Origin: Thioclava pacifica DSM 10166
GTDB lineage: Bacteria; Pseudomonadota; Alphaproteobacteria; Rhodobacterales; Rhodobacteraceae
Length of the DNA stretch: 64,000 nucleotides
NCBI RefSeq assembly: GCF_000714535.1
Contig: NZ_AUND01000002.1
Location: 1-64,000, forward strand
Direction: 5' to 3'
Shown: positions 16,198 to 24,408 of the stretch, in pieces
Layout of the letters: every line of letters begins with the position of its first letter
Position numbering within the stretch: position 1 is the stretch's first letter
Program-made: the position numbers and the translations under genes
Notes under the pieces: model-generated
Told to the model about the DNA's origin: nothing
What the model saw: the letters and a program-made list of their open reading frames with translations, nothing else
Database searches by the model: none

Positions 16198-17145
16198 ATG
16201 GCGATCCTGCTGATCCATACCGGTGGCACGATCGGCATGATCGCCACGCCAGAGGGCTTCGCGCCCGAACCCGGAGTGATCGAGGGGTTTCTTGACGATC
16301 AGGCGGGGGCTGCCGAAGGCGTGGAGATCCGCGCCTTCACGCCGCTGATCGACAGCGCCAATGCCACGCCCGCCGATTGGGACCGGATCGCCCGTGAAAT
16401 CGCCGCGGATTACGACGCTTTCGATGGGTTCGTGGTGACCCATGGTACCGACACGCTCGCGTATACGGCGGGGGCGCTGTGCTTCGCGCTCGAGGGCTTG
16501 GGCAAGCCGGTGATCGTTACCGGAGCGATGTTGCCGCTGACGGTCGAGGGCTCGGATGGCGGGCGCAATCTGCTCGATGCGCTCGACGCAGCACGCGCGG
16601 CCGAGCCCGGTGTCTGGGTGCAATTCGCAGGCCGCCGCCTGCATGGCGCGCGAGTCCGCAAGAGCCATTCGCGCGCCTTTGATGCCTTCAATGCGGATCC
16701 GTCGGAGATCTCGCCGCGCCAGCCGGGCGATAGGTTGCGCCGCCACCCGATCGCCCCGACCCGGATCGCGGTTCTGGCCGTGGCACCAGGGATGGAAGAG
16801 AGCCTTTTCGAGCATGCCGCGCAGGTCTGCGACGGGCTCGTGCTACGCTGCTATGGCTCGGGCACGGCGCCCAACTCGGACGGGTTGCACAACGCTCTCG
16901 CGACCGCGCAGGCGCGCGACATTCCGGTGATCGCGGTCAGCCAATGCCCCGAGGGCGGGATCGCCTTCGGCACCTATGCGGCGGGCGCGGTGCTGCGCGA
17001 TCATGGCGTGATTGACGGGCGTGACATGACCGTCGAGGCCGCGTTCGCCAAGCTCAACCATGCACTCTCTTACAGCCAGGACCGCACGGAACAACGGGCG
17101 CGGCTCGGTCGCGCGCTCTGCGGTGAGCTGACGCCCGAGGCGTGA
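16198..17145 (+). CDS. L-asparaginase, type I-like
   Basis: Hydrolyses asparagine to aspartate and ammonia. The 315-residue protein has both threonine motifs of the family: HTGGTIGM near the N-terminus and THGTDTLAYTA at about residues 81-91. It has no signal peptide, which favours a cytoplasmic type I enzyme. The start follows the bioY stop by five bases, and no terminator is seen between them, so it is probably read from the bio operon, an unexpected pairing. It ends before the converging TetR gene. Confidence 0.9.
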   Translation: MAILLIHTGGTIGMIATPEGFAPEPGVIEGFLDDQAGAAEGVEIRAFTPLIDSANATPADWDRIAREIAADYDAFDGFVVTHGTDTLAYTAGALCFALEGLGKPVIVTGAMLPLTVEGSDGGRNLLDALDAARAAEPGVWVQFAGRRLHGARVRKSHSRAFDAFNADPSEISPRQPGDRLRRHPIAPTRIAVLAVAPGMEESLFEHAAQVCDGLVLRCYGSGTAPNSDGLHNALATAQARDIPVIAVSQCPEGGIAFGTYAAGAVLRDHGVIDGRDMTVEAAFAKLNHALSYSQDRTEQRARLGRALCGELTPEA

Positions 17146-17178
17146 TCCATCGCGCGCGCTTCTGCGGTCACTCCACTG

Positions 17179-17802
17179 TCAGCGCCGGTTAGCGGGCAGC
17201 GCGCCAAGGATCGATCGCAGGTCGCGCAGAAAGGCCGCGTCACTTTCGACATCCGTCATCTCGTCGAAAGAGATGAAATTCACGAAGCGCATGTTTTGCA
17301 GGCTGAAGATCGCCTTGCCGAGATCATAGGCCGAGACCTCGGAAGCGACCGCGCCGCAGGCCTGAAGCACCTCGATCTCACGCACCAGGACGAGTGCGAG
17401 TTGATGGTCGAGCGAGTGATAGGATTTGCCGAAACGTGAATCCGCCTCGGCGATGGAGGCGGCGAAGACCTGTCGCCAGATCCCCTTGTCGAGAAAGGTG
17501 ATCGCGTGGTCGCGGATGATCGCCGCGAAGCGACGTGCGAGGTCGATCAGATCGTCACTCTGGCCGGGCAGATCGTGCGCCATCTTTTCCAGAAGCTCCC
17601 GGTCGCTCTCGGCCACGAGTGCCAACAGAACGCCGGATTTCGTGCCGTAATAGTTGTGCACGGTCACGCCCGAGACGCCGGCCTCGTCGGCGATGGCCTC
17701 GATCGTGGTCGCGTCGGGACCGGCCTTGGCAAAGAGCTTGCGCGCCGCTTCGAGGATTCGGCGGCGGCGATCTGCCTTCTGCTTTTCTCTCAACCCGGAC
17801 AC
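17179..17802 (-). CDS. TetR family transcriptional regulator
   Basis: A 207-residue DNA-binding repressor-type protein. Residues about 8-60 hold the TetR helix-turn-helix (RRRRILEAARKLFAKAG, then IEAIADEAGVSGVTVHNYYGTKSGVL). The remaining helices form a ligand-binding domain with no recognisable specificity. It is divergent from the importer gene at 17948, with a 145-base intergenic region containing two A/T-tract repeats, so it most likely controls the 17948-23937 cluster and itself. Confidence 0.9.
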   Translation of the reverse strand: MSGLREKQKADRRRRILEAARKLFAKAGPDATTIEAIADEAGVSGVTVHNYYGTKSGVLLALVAESDRELLEKMAHDLPGQSDDLIDLARRFAAIIRDHAITFLDKGIWRQVFAASIAEADSRFGKSYHSLDHQLALVLVREIEVLQACGAVASEVSAYDLGKAIFSLQNMRFVNFISFDEMTDVESDAAFLRDLRSILGALPANRR

Positions 17803-17871
17803 GAGGGAGCCTCCTTGAACTCAGCCCTGACTATCGCGCCCAGCTTGCATGGACAAGAAAAATTAAGCCAG

Positions 17872-17900
17872 AAAAAATTTTTATTGCGTAAAAAATTTTT
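17872..17900. promoter_or_regulatory. Paired A/T-tract repeats between divergent genes
   Basis: The 11-base sequence AAAAAATTTTT occurs at 17872-17882 and again at 17890-17900, separated by ATTGCGT. Each copy contains a palindrome, and their centres are 18 bases apart. In this GC-rich genome that is striking. They could be TetR operators, an UP element or a bend that organises the divergent promoters. Confidence 0.5.
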
Positions 17901-17947
17901 CGCGACAAAGATTGTGACAGAAGCCATCACGCACAGAGGATCGAATC

Positions 17948-19012
17948 ATGCGTACTCTTCCGCTCCTCCTTCCGGCCGCGACGCTCGCCGCCGCATTGAG
18001 CACCACCGCCGCCTTCGCGAAGGAAACCGTCAATGTGGGCGTCTGCGTCTCCTGGCCGGGCTACGCGATGCTCGAGGTCGCCAAACAGAAAGACCTCATT
18101 CCCGATTACGACCTGAACATCACCATCTTCGAAGATCCGCTCGGCGGCCATGCGGCGCTCGCGGCGGGGCAGGTTGATGTCTATGGCTGCACTGCGGATT
18201 ACACGCCGCTGGTGGCCAATCGCGGCACCGATGTCGTCAATGTCGCGCTGCTCAACCCCTCTTACGGGGTGGATCACGTGATCCTGGCCCCCGATGTGAC
18301 CGCCGCCGATCTCAAGGGCAAGAAGGTCGCCGCCCCGCAAGCCTATATCGGCCAGCTTCTGATGGGCGTCTGGCTCGACGGGGAAGGCATCGCGCCGGGC
18401 GATGTCGAATGGGTCAACCTCAATGCCGACGAGGCAGTGGGACCGATGCTCTCGGGCGATCTTTCGGCAGCCTACATGTACGAGCCCTGGATCTCGAAAG
18501 TGCTCGAGGCGAGCCCGGGTGCGAAAAGCGTCACCGACACGTCCAAGCCCGATGTCCTGCAAACCGGGATCTTCATGGACGCGCTTTACATGAACAAGAA
18601 CTTCATCGCGAAGGACCGCGATGCGGCGCTTGCCGTTCTCAAGGCGCGTTGGGAAGGTCTGGGCTACTGGCATGACCATGTCGAGGAAACCAACCAGATG
18701 CTCGCTGATTTCCTGCAATGGCCGGCCGAGGATATCGGCTATGTCATCGGCACAAACGGCAAGAGCTTCGAGGGCGGCATCTACATGTTCGACTTCGACG
18801 AATCCGCGAAAGCCTGTGGCGTGCTCGAGGGTGACATGCCGCTCGGTCTGAAGAACGGCTTCATGCCGGAGGCCGCCGCGCTTACCAATGACTGGTGGAT
18901 CAAGCTCGGGCTGATGACCAACAAGGTCGACGTCACCTCGGCCATCGACTGCTCGCTGATGGGGGACCTCGTGGCCTCTGGCTATCGCCAGTCTTTCGGT
19001 CCGAACGAGTAA
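17948..19012 (+). CDS. ABC substrate-binding protein, NitT/TauT type
   Basis: A 354-residue periplasmic protein of the nitrate/taurine/pyrimidine-precursor group. It has a signal peptide (residues 1-24, ending AAFA), then NVGVCVSWPGYAMLEVA and an AALAAGQVDVYGC segment typical of the fold. The ligand is unknown; the neighbours (creatininase-like and ureohydrolase genes) point to a small nitrogen compound. GAGGATCG precedes the ATG. A strong hairpin separates it from the permease. Confidence 0.85.
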   Translation: MRTLPLLLPAATLAAALSTTAAFAKETVNVGVCVSWPGYAMLEVAKQKDLIPDYDLNITIFEDPLGGHAALAAGQVDVYGCTADYTPLVANRGTDVVNVALLNPSYGVDHVILAPDVTAADLKGKKVAAPQAYIGQLLMGVWLDGEGIAPGDVEWVNLNADEAVGPMLSGDLSAAYMYEPWISKVLEASPGAKSVTDTSKPDVLQTGIFMDALYMNKNFIAKDRDAALAVLKARWEGLGYWHDHVEETNQMLADFLQWPAEDIGYVIGTNGKSFEGGIYMFDFDESAKACGVLEGDMPLGLKNGFMPEAAALTNDWWIKLGLMTNKVDVTSAIDCSLMGDLVASGYRQSFGPNE

Positions 19013-19018
19013 TCCCCC

Positions 19019-19055
19019 GCGGACGCCGCCCATCCCCACCACGGGTGGCGTCCGC
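19019..19055 (+). repeat. Intercistronic hairpin after the binding-protein gene
   Basis: GCGGACGCC (19019-19027) and GGCGTCCGC (19047-19055) form a perfect nine-base stem, with a further CCC/GGG pairing inside. There is no T-run. It probably protects the upstream mRNA and favours excess binding protein over permease. Confidence 0.65.
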
Positions 19056-19078
19056 ACCTGATCAAGGCAGGCTCTGAC

Positions 19079-19891
19079 ATGCGCTCCCCCAGCCCCCACA
19101 AATCGCGCTTTCTCGAAGTCCGGCGTCCCGTCTCGCGTCGGCAAGCCGCGCTCTCGGCTATCGCCATCTGGGTGCTGTTCTTCGGCATCTGGCTGATTGC
19201 CGCGGAGGGCGGCATGGTGAACCCGCTGCTCGTGCCCTCGCCGGTGCAGGTCTTCGAGACCACCTGGAACCTCTTTGTCGATCGCGGTTTCATCGGCGAT
19301 ATCGGCATCTCGGTCTGGCGTGTCGTGCTGGCCTTCGCGATGGCGAGCGCGCTGTCGGTGCCGCTGGGCGTTATGATGGGAACTTTTCCCGCCATCGAGG
19401 CGATCTTTGCGCCCTTCGTCTCGGCCTGGCGCTATCTGCCCGCGCCCTCTTTCATTCCGATCCTGCTGATGTGGTTCGGCACGGGCGAGGCGCCGAAACT
19501 GGCGCTCCTGTTCCTCGGCGTGGTGTTCTTCCTAATTACGTTGGTGATGGATCACACCAAGAACGTGCGCAAGGAACTGATCGAGACCGCGCTGACGCTG
19601 GGTGCGAACCGCAAGGTGACGGTGCTCAACGTGGTGTTGCCCGCCGTGCTGCCCGAGATCGTCACCGCGATGCGGCAGATGCTGGCGGTGACCTGGACCT
19701 ATCTCGTGATCGCCGAGATCGTTGCCTCGACCACCGGCATCGGTGCGATGATGATGCGTGCGCGGCGCTTCCTGAAGACCGATGAGATCCTCTCTGGGAT
19801 CATCGTGATCGGCGTGCTCGGGCTTGTGTTCGACCTGCTCTTCAAGGCTGCGCATCGCTGGCTCTTCCCCTATCTTCAGGAGAAACGCTGA
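19079..19891 (+). CDS. ABC permease, NitT/TauT type
   Basis: A 270-residue inner-membrane permease of the SsuC/TauC group. It has about six hydrophobic segments; the cytoplasmic coupling loop (EAA motif) lies in ELIETALTLGANRKVT near residues 165-180 and VVLPAVLPEIVTAMRQ follows. It forms a homodimer with the adjacent ATPase. Its stop overlaps the ATPase start by one base (TGATG), so the subunits are translationally coupled. Confidence 0.9.
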   Translation: MRSPSPHKSRFLEVRRPVSRRQAALSAIAIWVLFFGIWLIAAEGGMVNPLLVPSPVQVFETTWNLFVDRGFIGDIGISVWRVVLAFAMASALSVPLGVMMGTFPAIEAIFAPFVSAWRYLPAPSFIPILLMWFGTGEAPKLALLFLGVVFFLITLVMDHTKNVRKELIETALTLGANRKVTVLNVVLPAVLPEIVTAMRQMLAVTWTYLVIAEIVASTTGIGAMMMRARRFLKTDEILSGIIVIGVLGLVFDLLFKAAHRWLFPYLQEKR

Positions 19892-20679
19892 TGAGTTCGG
19901 CCGTTCTTCATCTCGACGAGGTCTCCAAGACCTTCGCGCTTGCGAAAGGGCGGGAACTGACTGCCGTCGACAAGGTCTCCTTCGAGGTCGAGCGCAATTC
20001 GATCGTGGTTCTGCTCGGTCCCTCGGGCTGCGGGAAATCGACGGTGCTGCGGATGATCGCGGGGCTCGAGACGCCAACAGGTGGCACGATCACCCTGGGC
20101 GAGACGCCAGTCACCGGCCCCGGGCGCGACCGCGGGATGGTGTTTCAGGCCTATACCTCCTTCGACTGGCTCTCGGTGCGCCGCAATGTCGAGTTCGGTA
20201 TGAAGATCAACGGCGTGCCCGCTGCCGAACGGCGCGAGCAGGCCGAGCATTTCATCCGTCTCGTGGGCCTGTCGAAATTCCTCGACGCCTATCCCTCGCA
20301 GCTCTCGGGCGGAATGCGCCAGCGCGTCGCGATCGCGCGTACGCTCGCGAACGGACCCGAGCTTCTGCTGATGGATGAGCCCTTCGGCGCGCTCGATGCC
20401 GAGACCCGCTGGCAGATGCAGGAATTGATGATCGACGTGGCCGAACAGGCCCAGACCGGCATGATCATCGTCACCCATGATATCGAAGAGGCGATCTTCC
20501 TCGCCGACAAGATCGTCTTCCTTTCCGCCCATCCCGGCCGGGTGAAGGAAGAGATCATCCCCGCCTTCAAATCCGGCGGCCGCATCCGCTCCAAGGAAGA
20601 GCTGGTTCAGACGCCGGGCTATGCCGAGCTGGAACGCAAGATCATGCGCCTGATGCGCGAAGAAGGACAACACGAATGA
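19891..20679 (+). CDS. ABC ATPase, NitT/TauT type
   Basis: The 262-residue ATPase energises the importer. It has Walker A LLGPSGCGKST (about 44-54), signature LSGGMRQRVAIARTLA, Walker B LLLMDEPFGALD and the H-loop IIVTHDIEEA. It begins on the permease stop and overlaps the creatininase-like gene by four bases. All catalytic motifs are intact. Confidence 0.92.
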   Translation: MSSAVLHLDEVSKTFALAKGRELTAVDKVSFEVERNSIVVLLGPSGCGKSTVLRMIAGLETPTGGTITLGETPVTGPGRDRGMVFQAYTSFDWLSVRRNVEFGMKINGVPAAERREQAEHFIRLVGLSKFLDAYPSQLSGGMRQRVAIARTLANGPELLLMDEPFGALDAETRWQMQELMIDVAEQAQTGMIIVTHDIEEAIFLADKIVFLSAHPGRVKEEIIPAFKSGGRIRSKEELVQTPGYAELERKIMRLMREEGQHE

Positions 20680-21455
20680 GCAAGACGATGCGCACCCATG
20701 TGATGCCCGAGATGACCTGGCCCGAATATGCCGAGGCGTTGAAATCGAACCCGGTTGTCTTCATTCCCACCGGCGCGCTCGAGCAGCACGGGCCTCATTT
20801 GCCGATGGGGCTCGACTATCTCGTGCCTTCGGCGATCGCGAAGGATGTGGCCGAGGCGGTGGGCGGCGTGGTCGCGGCGCCTGTCACCTATGGCTACAAG
20901 TCGATGACGCGCTCGGCGGGCGGGCCATTTTTCCCCGGCTCGACGGGGCTCGATGGGCAGACGCTGAGCTGCATCATCCGCGATATCATCCGTGAACTCG
21001 TGCGCCATGGCGCGCGCCGGATCTGCGTTCTCGATGGCAATTACGAGAACCTGTGGTTTCTCAACGAAGGCATCGATCTCGCGATGCGCGAGGTCGGCGA
21101 CAAGGGCGTGCGGGTGATGTGCCTCCAGCATTGGGAGTTTCTCACTGAAGAGACGCTCGGGCAGGTCTTTCCCGATGGCTATCCGGGGATCGAGCTGGAA
21201 CATGCCGCCGTGCTCGAGACCTCGCTGATGATGCATTACCGTCCCGATCTGGTGCTCTTCGACAAGGTGCCCGACAATGCCGCCGCCGACGCGCCCTGCT
21301 ACGACACCTGGCCGCCACGCCGCGAATGGGTTGCGAAAGAGGGCTCTCTGATCTCGGCCAAAGGTGCGAGCCCCGAAAAAGGCGCTCTGATCGCCGCGCA
21401 ATATCTGCGCGACATCTCGGCCGCTGTGAAACACGAATTCTACGAGCTCGGCTGA
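20676..21455 (+). CDS. Creatininase-family amidohydrolase with altered metal ligand
   Basis: This 259-residue enzyme is strikingly close to true creatininases: GALEQHGPHLPMGLDY, YGYKSMTRSAGG, FPGSTGLDGQTL, RDIIRELVRHGARR and the ELEHAAVLETSLM region are all present. Metal ligands Glu36, His38, Asp47 and Glu124 align with Pseudomonas Glu34, His36, Asp45 and Glu122, but the position of His120 is Asn122 (LDGNYEN). The change may alter metal use or substrate. Some members of this superfamily act on cyclic ketones rather than creatinine, so a hydrolase for another ring compound is possible. It overlaps both neighbours. Confidence 0.75.
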   Translation: MSKTMRTHVMPEMTWPEYAEALKSNPVVFIPTGALEQHGPHLPMGLDYLVPSAIAKDVAEAVGGVVAAPVTYGYKSMTRSAGGPFFPGSTGLDGQTLSCIIRDIIRELVRHGARRICVLDGNYENLWFLNEGIDLAMREVGDKGVRVMCLQHWEFLTEETLGQVFPDGYPGIELEHAAVLETSLMMHYRPDLVLFDKVPDNAAADAPCYDTWPPRREWVAKEGSLISAKGASPEKGALIAAQYLRDISAAVKHEFYELG

Positions 21456-22216
21456 TGCGTGCCTCTTTCGATTACAGCGGGACGCGGGTCCTGGTTACCG
21501 GTGCGAGCCGCGGCATTGGCTACGGCATCGCCGAGGGCTTCGCGAAAGCTGGGGCCGATCTGACGATCCTGGCCGAGAGCAAGGAGGTCTTCGCGGCGGC
21601 AAGCGCGCTCGGCGCGACCCCGATCCTGTGCGACATCTCCGATCGCGCGGCGCTGGCCGATGCGCTCTTGGGCATCGAACGCCTCGACGTCCTGGTGAAC
21701 AATGCCGGGATGGAGCGCCCGACGCCGCTCAACGGTCCTGCACCCTCAACCGACGAGACCTTCGAACGCGTGCTTTCAGTCAATGTCACTGGCACGCAGA
21801 ACGTCACCCGGGCGCTGATTTCTCGCATTCGCGATGGGGGCCGGGTGATCCTGACCTCCTCGATCTGGGGCAAGACTTCGGTGCCGGAGTTTTCCGCTTA
21901 TGCGGCCTCCAAACATGCGATGATCGGGCTTGCCCGTACCTGGGCACGCGAGCTAGGCCCGCGCGATATCACGGTGAACGCGGTCTGTCCGGGTTGGGTG
22001 AAGACCGATGCGGCGATGGCCTCGCTCGCGGCGATGTCGCGTTCGACAGGCAAACCGGAGTTCGAGCTTCTGGGCGAAGTGATGGCCGCGCAATCCATCG
22101 GTGGGCTGATGGAGCCCAAGGATGTCGCGGGGCTGTACCTCTTCCTCGCCTCGGACGCAGCGGCCAATATCACCGGGCAAGCCATTTCCATCGACCGCGG
22201 AGAAATCCTGCAATGA
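21455..22216 (+). CDS. SDR family oxidoreductase
   Basis: A classical short-chain dehydrogenase of 253 residues. The NAD(P)-binding TGASRGIG motif lies near residues 14-21, NNAG near 85, the catalytic Ser in ILTSSIWG, and the YAASK catalytic pair near 147-151. The start at 21455 overlaps the creatininase-like stop (TGATG). The substrate is not evident; it should oxidise or reduce a hydroxyl of the compound handled by this operon. Its stop overlaps the second dehydrogenase. Confidence 0.88.
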   Translation: MRASFDYSGTRVLVTGASRGIGYGIAEGFAKAGADLTILAESKEVFAAASALGATPILCDISDRAALADALLGIERLDVLVNNAGMERPTPLNGPAPSTDETFERVLSVNVTGTQNVTRALISRIRDGGRVILTSSIWGKTSVPEFSAYAASKHAMIGLARTWARELGPRDITVNAVCPGWVKTDAAMASLAAMSRSTGKPEFELLGEVMAAQSIGGLMEPKDVAGLYLFLASDAAANITGQAISIDRGEILQ

Positions 22217-22959
22217 CGCTTTCGGGAAAGACCGCCATCGTCACCGGGGGTACGCGCGGCATCGGCTTCGCGATCGCCAAGGCACTGGCGGCCGAAGGCG
22301 CGCGCGTGGCGATCTGCCATCCGGGCGATCCGCATGCGCGCCGCGCCGAAGCCGAGCTTTCAGCTCTCGGACCTGCTTTCGCCTTTGCCGCTGATGTTTC
22401 GGTCGAAGCCGATGTGGTCGCGTTTTTCGATGCGGTCGAGGAACGCCTTGGCGCCCCCGATATCGTCGTCGCCAATGCGGGCATCCTGCGCGAAGCCCCG
22501 ATCACCGAGATGCCCGTCGAGCAATTTGACCGGGTGATCGCGGTAAACCTGCGCGGCTCTTTCCTGACCGCACGCGAAGCCGCGCGACGGATGGGGGCGT
22601 CGGAGGCCAAGGCCGGCCGGATCATCACCATCGCCTCGGACCTCGCGCATCTGGGCCGCGAGGGGCTCTCGGCCTATGCCGCCTCGAAAGGCGGCGTGGT
22701 CAGCCTGACCCGTTCGCTTGCGCGCGAGCTTGCGCCCGCGATCCTCGTGAACGCGATCGCACCGGGTTCGACCGTGACCGACATGACGAGCCCCGAGAAC
22801 ATGAGCCCCGAGGCATTGGCCAAGGATCTCGATACCCCACTCGGGCGCTTTGGCACGCCCGAGGAAATAGCGGCGATGGCCGTCTTTCTCGCCGGACCCG
22901 GCGCCGGGTTCATCACCGGGCAGGTGTTCGGCGTGAATGGCGGCAGCGCAATGACCTGA
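22213..22959 (+). CDS. SDR family oxidoreductase
   Basis: A second short-chain dehydrogenase, 248 residues, with TGGTRGIG, a NAG motif (VVANAGI), catalytic Ser 13 residues before Tyr in the YAASK motif, and a C-terminal GQVFGVNGG loop. It starts by ATGA overlap with the first. The two differ clearly in sequence, so they are paralogues with possibly successive roles rather than a recent duplication. Confidence 0.88.
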   Translation: MTLSGKTAIVTGGTRGIGFAIAKALAAEGARVAICHPGDPHARRAEAELSALGPAFAFAADVSVEADVVAFFDAVEERLGAPDIVVANAGILREAPITEMPVEQFDRVIAVNLRGSFLTAREAARRMGASEAKAGRIITIASDLAHLGREGLSAYAASKGGVVSLTRSLARELAPAILVNAIAPGSTVTDMTSPENMSPEALAKDLDTPLGRFGTPEEIAAMAVFLAGPGAGFITGQVFGVNGGSAMT

Positions 22960-22968
22960 GGACCGAAC

Positions 22969-23937
22969 ATGAGCGACCCCTTCTTCCTTCCTGTCTCCGC
23001 GATGGAGATGCCGCGCTATGCCGGCATCCCGACCTTCATGCGCCTGCCCCATGTCGGGCTCGACGACGCGCGCCTCTCCGAGGTGCAGGTCGGGCTGATC
23101 GGCGTGCCGTGGGACAGTGGCACCACGAACCGTCCCGGTCCGCGTCACGGGCCGCGCCAGATCCGTGACATGTCCTCGATGCTGCGCGCCGAGAACGGGG
23201 CGACCCACGTGCGCCCCTTCGAGGCGGTGAAATGTGCCGACCTCGGGGATGTCTCGCCCAATCCTGCCGATATTCAGGACGCGATGGATCGGATTACGCG
23301 GTTCTACACGCGCGTGCTCGAGGCCGGGATCGTGCCGCTGACGGCAGGCGGGGATCATCTGACCTCGCTCCCGGTGCTGCGCGCCGTGGCCGCAAAAGCA
23401 CCGGTCGGCATGATCCATTTCGATAGCCATACCGACCTTTTCCATTCCTATTTCAACGGGATGATGTACACCCACGGCACGCCCTTCCGTCGCGCCGTTG
23501 AAGAAGGCCTGCTCGACCCGAAACGCGTTTGCCAGATCGGCATTCGGGGCTCGACCTACGATCAGGAAGATCGCGATTTCGCCCGCTCCGAGGGCATCCG
23601 GGTGATCCCGATCGAAGAATTCCATGCCCGCGGCGTCGAGGATGTGATGGCCGAGGCGCGCGACATTGTCGGGCAGGGCGAGACCTATATCTCCTACGAT
23701 ATCGACTTCATCGACCCTGCTTTCGCGCCGGGCACCGGCACGCCTGAAATCGGTGGGCCGAACTCGTATCAGGCCTTGCAGGTGGTGCGTGAACTGAAGG
23801 GGGTGAAGGTGGTCGGCGCCGATCTCGTCGAGGTCTCCCCGCCCTTCGATTCCGCAGGCGGCACAGCCTATCTTGGCGCTACGGTGATCTTCGAGCTTTT
23901 GTGCATCATTGCCGATCAGCTCTCTGCCCAAGCCTGA
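22969..23937 (+). CDS. Arginase/agmatinase-family ureohydrolase
   Basis: Members hydrolyse a guanidino group to urea and an amine. The 322-residue product has all six manganese ligands: His130 (GGDHLTSLP), Asp152, His154 and Asp156 (HFDSHTDLF), Asp244 and Asp246 (SYDIDFIDP). GDHL and HFDSH differ slightly from the common GDHS and HFDAH, which fits guanidino-acid hydrolases as well as agmatinase. It starts nine bases after the second SDR behind GAGGA and is the last gene of the cluster, suggesting that the imported compound ends up as urea. Confidence 0.85.
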   Translation: MSDPFFLPVSAMEMPRYAGIPTFMRLPHVGLDDARLSEVQVGLIGVPWDSGTTNRPGPRHGPRQIRDMSSMLRAENGATHVRPFEAVKCADLGDVSPNPADIQDAMDRITRFYTRVLEAGIVPLTAGGDHLTSLPVLRAVAAKAPVGMIHFDSHTDLFHSYFNGMMYTHGTPFRRAVEEGLLDPKRVCQIGIRGSTYDQEDRDFARSEGIRVIPIEEFHARGVEDVMAEARDIVGQGETYISYDIDFIDPAFAPGTGTPEIGGPNSYQALQVVRELKGVKVVGADLVEVSPPFDSAGGTAYLGATVIFELLCIIADQLSAQA

Positions 23938-24408
23938 GCGCGGCAGGTGCGGGCAGTCGGAGGCGCTCGAGGCGGTCAGGCGACCTGACGATGTTTCGAG
24001 CGCCAGCTTTCGATGACACGGCGCGGGTGATCCAACTGGATCGCGGGCAATGCGCGCGGCCCGTTCAAACAAGGCTGGGTGTGCGTCGAATATCAGCCTG
24101 ATCTTTCCAGTTTCACTGCGGCTTAGCCGCTCCGTCACCATTGGGCCTAGATCCAGCGACTTCGACAGGCATCCGCTCGAAACGAAAAGCGGATGAGGTC
24201 GGTGCGCGGAGTGTATCCGGGTCACGTGCTTCGTGCTCGCATGACGCGGATACCCGGAAAGCCGGTCCCGAAATTCATTTGGCAGTCGACTGCGAACGAT
24301 GAGACGCCGGGTGGCCTGATCTCAGTGGTTTGCACAGATCAGCACTGGCGCGAGATGATTGGCCTGGGGCGTCAAAGCCTGCTTTGGCGTTTCGGAGGCT
24401 TGCTTGGC
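23938..24408. other. 471-base gap without a recognised gene
   Basis: No start, ribosome-binding site and sustained reading frame agree in this stretch between the ureohydrolase gene and the convergent lacI-type gene. An imperfect inverted repeat lies at 24213-24253 (GTATCCG/CGGATAC with inner GTCA/TGAC). Short reverse-strand frames look like possible decayed coding sequence but match nothing recognised. Confidence 0.5.

Noticed and set aside
22360-24225. A 621-codon open frame on the - strand across an SDR and the ureohydrolase gene
   Set aside because: It is antisense to two genes with intact catalytic motifs and shows no family resemblance.
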